DNA from: Arboricoccus pini
GTDB lineage: Bacteria; Pseudomonadota; Alphaproteobacteria; Geminicoccales; Geminicoccaceae
Direction of reading: 5' to 3'
NCBI RefSeq assembly: GCF_900187945.1
Contig: NZ_FYEH01000014.1
Coordinates: 24,208 to 88,207, forward strand
DNA length: 64,000 nucleotides
Shown here piece by piece: positions 61,029 to 64,000 of the stretch. The notes under the pieces were generated by a model. That model saw nothing but the letters and a program-made list of their open reading frames with translations, had not been told where the DNA came from and searched no databases. The translations under genes and the position numbers were made by a program. The number at the start of each line of letters is the position of its first letter. The stretch's first letter is position 1.

Positions 61029-61489
61029 CCGGACTTATCGCTTCAAGCGCCAAATTAGCCTCCGTGCTGGTGGTCATGGCGGCGCTGGCCGGCGTTTTGT
61101 CGATCGTCCTTCCGGCGCACTCGCCGCATGCGCAGGGCCTGCCGCAATGCCGGCAGGAATCAAGCGGCCTCGTCGCTTGCATAAAGCAGACGCTATGCAC
61201 TTGCACGTATGTGAGAGGCGGCACGATGCTTGAGGAGCCTGGCGGCTATAAATGGGACTGCGGCGTCACCCGGCCGCTGTGCCCGCCCGAGCAATCGATC
61301 CTGCCTTATCAGGGGCCTTTGCCGGAATCCGTGGGATTGGACAACAGCGACACATATTATGATGAGCGGAGCTACCAGGACGAGCGTAGCTATCAGGATC
61401 AACGCAGTTATCAGGACAATCGCGATTTCAAGGAGCGACATGATTATCCGCCACGTGCAACGCCGCGGAACAGACTGCGGGACTGGTAG
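61025..61489 (+). CDS. exported protein with RSYQD repeats, coupled to the che operon
   Basis: This 154-residue protein starts in a four-base ATGA overlap with cheR, followed by a hydrophobic signal or anchor segment. The next part has seven cysteines (QCRQE, VACIKQTLCTCTY, WDCGVTRPLCPP), suggesting disulfides. The tail carries three near-identical RSYQD units plus one degenerate copy, each encoded by 18 bases (61364-61435). It ends in a basic, proline-containing tail. I recognise no family. Tight coupling implies it is made with the Che proteins, yet it is probably outside the cytoplasm. ATG 61004 is an alternative start. Confidence 0.62.
   Translation: MTGLIASSAKLASVLVVMAALAGVLSIVLPAHSPHAQGLPQCRQESSGLVACIKQTLCTCTYVRGGTMLEEPGGYKWDCGVTRPLCPPEQSILPYQGPLPESVGLDNSDTYYDERSYQDERSYQDQRSYQDNRDFKERHDYPPRATPRNRLRDW
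61364..61435 (+). repeat. four 18-bp tandem units in the coding sequence
   Basis: Units at 61364, 61382, 61400 and 61418 encode ERSYQD, ERSYQD, QRSYQD and the degenerate NRDFKE. The last unit ends in AAGGAG, which is the ribosome site of the next gene. Confidence 0.85.
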
Positions 61490-62150
61490 GAATCCCAAGC
61501 TCAGTCCGGGCCGTCAGGCGAGGGCGATCCTGCCGACCTTGTTCTTGCTCTTGAAGGCAGGCGCCGTCCTGGGATTTGCGGCGGTGTCCTATGGGTCCGG
61601 TGCTTTCGCGCAGAGCGACGGTATGGCCGCCATCCGGCGCGCTCAGCTCTACCATCTACAGACGCGGGCCCTGGGCGGCCAGGATGTCGGGCGGGATGCA
61701 CAAGAGTTGCAGCGCCAGCTGCGCCTCGACAGCCCAGGGGGCACGCTCGACGGGCAGCAGAGGAGCATTGATCGTGAAGCCGAGCGTCTCCAGAAGCCCC
61801 TCTTTCCTTCGGCCTCGCCCACTGCCGGCGACGCTCGCTCCGCTGCCGACCCCGCGCAGCGCGCTGCGACGACCGCTCCCTTGAGCGTGCCTTCGACGAC
61901 GCGCGGCCTTCCTGAGGATCCAGCCTCCCGCCTGGGCGGCAACGATCCCGTCACGACTGCCTCCAGCCTCATGAGTCGCGCGGAGCGTGCCCTCCAGAGC
62001 GGCCGACCGAACCAGGCCCGCTCTGATCTGGCGATGGCCGACCATTTCCTGGTCGGACTGCGCGCTGCCGACCAGAGCATCGGCGCCGGCCGCGTCAAGG
62101 TTGCTCGCGACCGGCTCTCGACGTTGCAGGCGAAATTGCCGCCGCGTTGA
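61440..62150 (+). CDS. exported helical protein, last gene of the che run
   Basis: This 236-residue protein starts inside the preceding gene (50-base overlap) with AAGGAG at 61430-61435 four bases upstream of ATG 61440. A basic N-terminus precedes a hydrophobic segment ending near GAFAQSDG, so it is probably exported. The remainder has helical stretches (MAAIRRAQLYHLQTRALGG, EAERLQKPL), a disordered Ser/Pro/Thr middle, and a C-terminal helical repeat-like part (SRAERALQSGRPNQARSDLAMADHF) that resembles TPR-type helices. No family recognised. Confidence 0.6.
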   Translation: MIIRHVQRRGTDCGTGRNPKLSPGRQARAILPTLFLLLKAGAVLGFAAVSYGSGAFAQSDGMAAIRRAQLYHLQTRALGGQDVGRDAQELQRQLRLDSPGGTLDGQQRSIDREAERLQKPLFPSASPTAGDARSAADPAQRAATTAPLSVPSTTRGLPEDPASRLGGNDPVTTASSLMSRAERALQSGRPNQARSDLAMADHFLVGLRAADQSIGAGRVKVARDRLSTLQAKLPPR

Positions 62151-63254
62151 CATATGCCGCCCAACAGCCTGTGCATGCCGATATTCTTTTGCGACTCGCG
62201 GAGCAGGTCTCGCGGCTCATTGATCGAGGCCGCCAGCCTCGCGGAGAATGCCTCATGTGAGCGCGGTCCCTCTCTTGGCGGCCAGTCCGATGGTCATTGC
62301 GGCCAAGAGGGGGGGGACCTTGTGCGTTGGCATGTCGGTTGGAAATCGGCTTCGTCAGACTTGGCCATGCTTGCCCTAGTCTGCTCCTGATAAACTCAGC
62401 CATGGTCGGTGCCACTTAGCCGGCACCAGTCGCGCCCGGTCTTCGATATCCAAGCCGCCAATACCCTTTCGAACATAGGACGAGCGCAACTCCTTCCAGA
62501 GTACCGGAGCAGCCAATAATATGCTGGATGACCTCCTGGCTGCGCCCACGGGCTGTCGGCCGCAGGCTAGCACGATCGTTGCCCGTCCTCCGGCATCAGC
62601 CCCCCGCCTTGCAGCATCGCACCACGTCACGATCGATCCGACGGTCCCCCGCGCCCCGTCAGCGACGTGCTCGCATCTTCGTTCGCAAGCGGATTGACGC
62701 CGGTCCTGCTCAAGTCCGTCGTCACCTCCTCGCTCGCTAGCCTACCAGACACCCCCATCTAGGCCTCTCATGCCGCCGCGTCGGGATCTGTCAGCCAAGG
62801 CCAACTGGGGATGCACACTGAGCGGCCGGCCTCGCACCATGAGGGCCGACGCGCCCTTGGCAATCCATTCACCTCCTGCCCGGCGCCGGTCCGCTCCGCC
62901 AAATCCAGCCTCGCTCTGCGTGTCGCCGCGCGTGCGGCGGCACCGGGCAAGACCGGCCGCGAGCCCTCGCACGATCGGCTCGGCACTGGCATTGCGCGAA
63001 ATGAACGATCACCATCGCCGGGCTCCGTTTCCGCCATCCATGTCAGCCGGCCGGGCGAAGGTTCCAGCCGCACGGCCGCAGACCTGACAGGCCAGCAGCC
63101 GTTCGGCGACGTTTTCGCATCGTTCTTCCGGAACCCGTCGTTTCAAGGAACCGGCGGCAGACGCGAGGACGGCAGGACCTTCTGCGGCTCGTGCCTTGCC
63201 GGCGGGTTTGCTATAGCCAATGCAACGCCCGTCCAGCCTTGCCCGAGAAGCCTG
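62151..63254. other. 1.1 kb without a recognisable gene
   Basis: Several open frames cross this stretch on both strands, but none has a ribosome site or a sequence I can match. The composition is C-rich on the plus strand with little codon-like periodicity. A stem CTCTTGGC / GCCAAGAG lies near 62273-62310 without a T-tract. The frame of upp stays open upstream to 62811, giving a low-complexity extension that is unlikely to be translated. No tRNA is visible. It may be decayed coding DNA. Confidence 0.5.
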
Positions 63255-63890
<636 letters not shown>

Positions 63891-63976
63891 GAGAGGACGA
63901 AAGCAGCCTCCGCCGACCCTCGGCGATCTGATGATCGCTGCCTCGCTGCGAGAAAGCAGGAAGCGGCCTCCGGCGG

Positions 63977-63997
63977 CCAGGGGGCACCGCCCCCTGG
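63977..63997. repeat. perfect GC-rich palindrome at the window end
   Basis: CCAGGGGGC-ACC-GCCCCCTGG is a nine-base perfect stem with a three-base loop, followed by ACC. Elements of this look are often scattered between genes in alphaproteobacterial genomes. It is the only copy I see in this window. Confidence 0.5.
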
Positions 63998-64000
63998 ACC

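Noticed and set aside
61364..61435. 18-bp tandem repeat as a CRISPR or mobile element
   Set aside because: The units are contiguous with no spacers, are in frame, and encode RSYQD, so this is a coding repeat.
62811..63254. Upstream in-frame extension of upp
   Set aside because: The extension is low complexity, has no ribosome site, and would put about 150 extra residues before a normal-length enzyme.

Overview
This is a gene-dense, GC-rich chromosomal segment of an alphaproteobacterium, most likely from the Rhodospirillales or a close relative. The evidence is the set of class-typical genes and neighbourhoods: RegB/RegA, an LDH-like malate dehydrogenase leading a mdh-sucCDAB-lpdA operon, CobS/CobT beside a DnaJ protein and BolA, a petABC bc1 operon, Usg, DUF3576-leuS-lptE-holA, recA-alaS, a zeta-type ATPase inhibitor, SDHAF4, and alphaproteobacterial porins. 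I saw no rRNA, tRNA, CRISPR array, prophage or intact insertion sequence. Nearly everything reads as core genome.

Layout. 0.3-2.2 kb: YggS and a cupin/JmjC ribosomal-oxygenase-like protein, divergent. 2.7-6.3 kb: two tandem paralogous porins and a small exported protein. 6.4-11.4 kb: DUF3576 lipoprotein, leuS, lptE, holA. 11.5-13.2 kb: fhs on the minus strand. 13.3-15.9 kb: regB and regA, facing a ribbon-helix-helix/PAS protein. 16.4-25.2 kb: the TCA operon mdh-sucC-sucD-sucA-sucB-lpdA. 25.3-30.5 kb: two related small exported proteins, htpX, a 3-hydroxybutyrate dehydrogenase, an exported protein with a 30-residue repeat, and a UxaA/GarD-type hydro-lyase. 30.9-33.3 kb: a membrane PQQ dehydrogenase. 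33.5-38.4 kb: cobT, cobS, a DnaJ protein, an XRE regulator, bolA. 38.5-41.1 kb: CBS protein, ppa, hemF, trmL. 41.2-44.3 kb: petABC and usg. 44.4-46.7 kb: groESL with two CIRCE operators. 46.8-50.6 kb: eda, a quinone oxidoreductase, a GST, a TANGO2/NRDE protein, and a coupled pair of ATP-synthase-inhibitor-like and SDHAF4-like genes. 50.8-54.9 kb: recA, alaS, DUF3553. 55-62.2 kb: DUF2501, then an overlapping chemosensory operon cheA(REC)-cheW-cheB-cheR followed by two exported proteins. 63.3-63.9 kb: upp, after 1.1 kb without a recognisable gene.

How the genes fit together. The mdh-suc-lpd operon, bc1 complex, redox-sensing RegBA, SDH assembly factor and ATP synthase inhibitor describe an aerobic or facultative respiratory lifestyle with redox control. 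The PQQ dehydrogenase, KDPG aldolase and hydro-lyase suggest periplasmic sugar oxidation and Entner-Doudoroff-type use of sugar acids. 3-hydroxybutyrate dehydrogenase suggests polyhydroxybutyrate turnover, and CobST an aerobic cobalamin route.

The best candidate for something undescribed is the 55.6-62.2 kb chemosensory operon. It has a CheA with two CheW-like modules and a fused receiver, no CheY or receptor gene, a CheB with a very long linker, and two translationally overlapping exported proteins of unknown function, one with RSYQD repeats. Other points worth a second look are the groESL promoter bracketed by two CIRCE elements, and the RegB histidine box that has lost the acidic residue next to its phospho-histidine while keeping the redox cysteine at the expected spacing.
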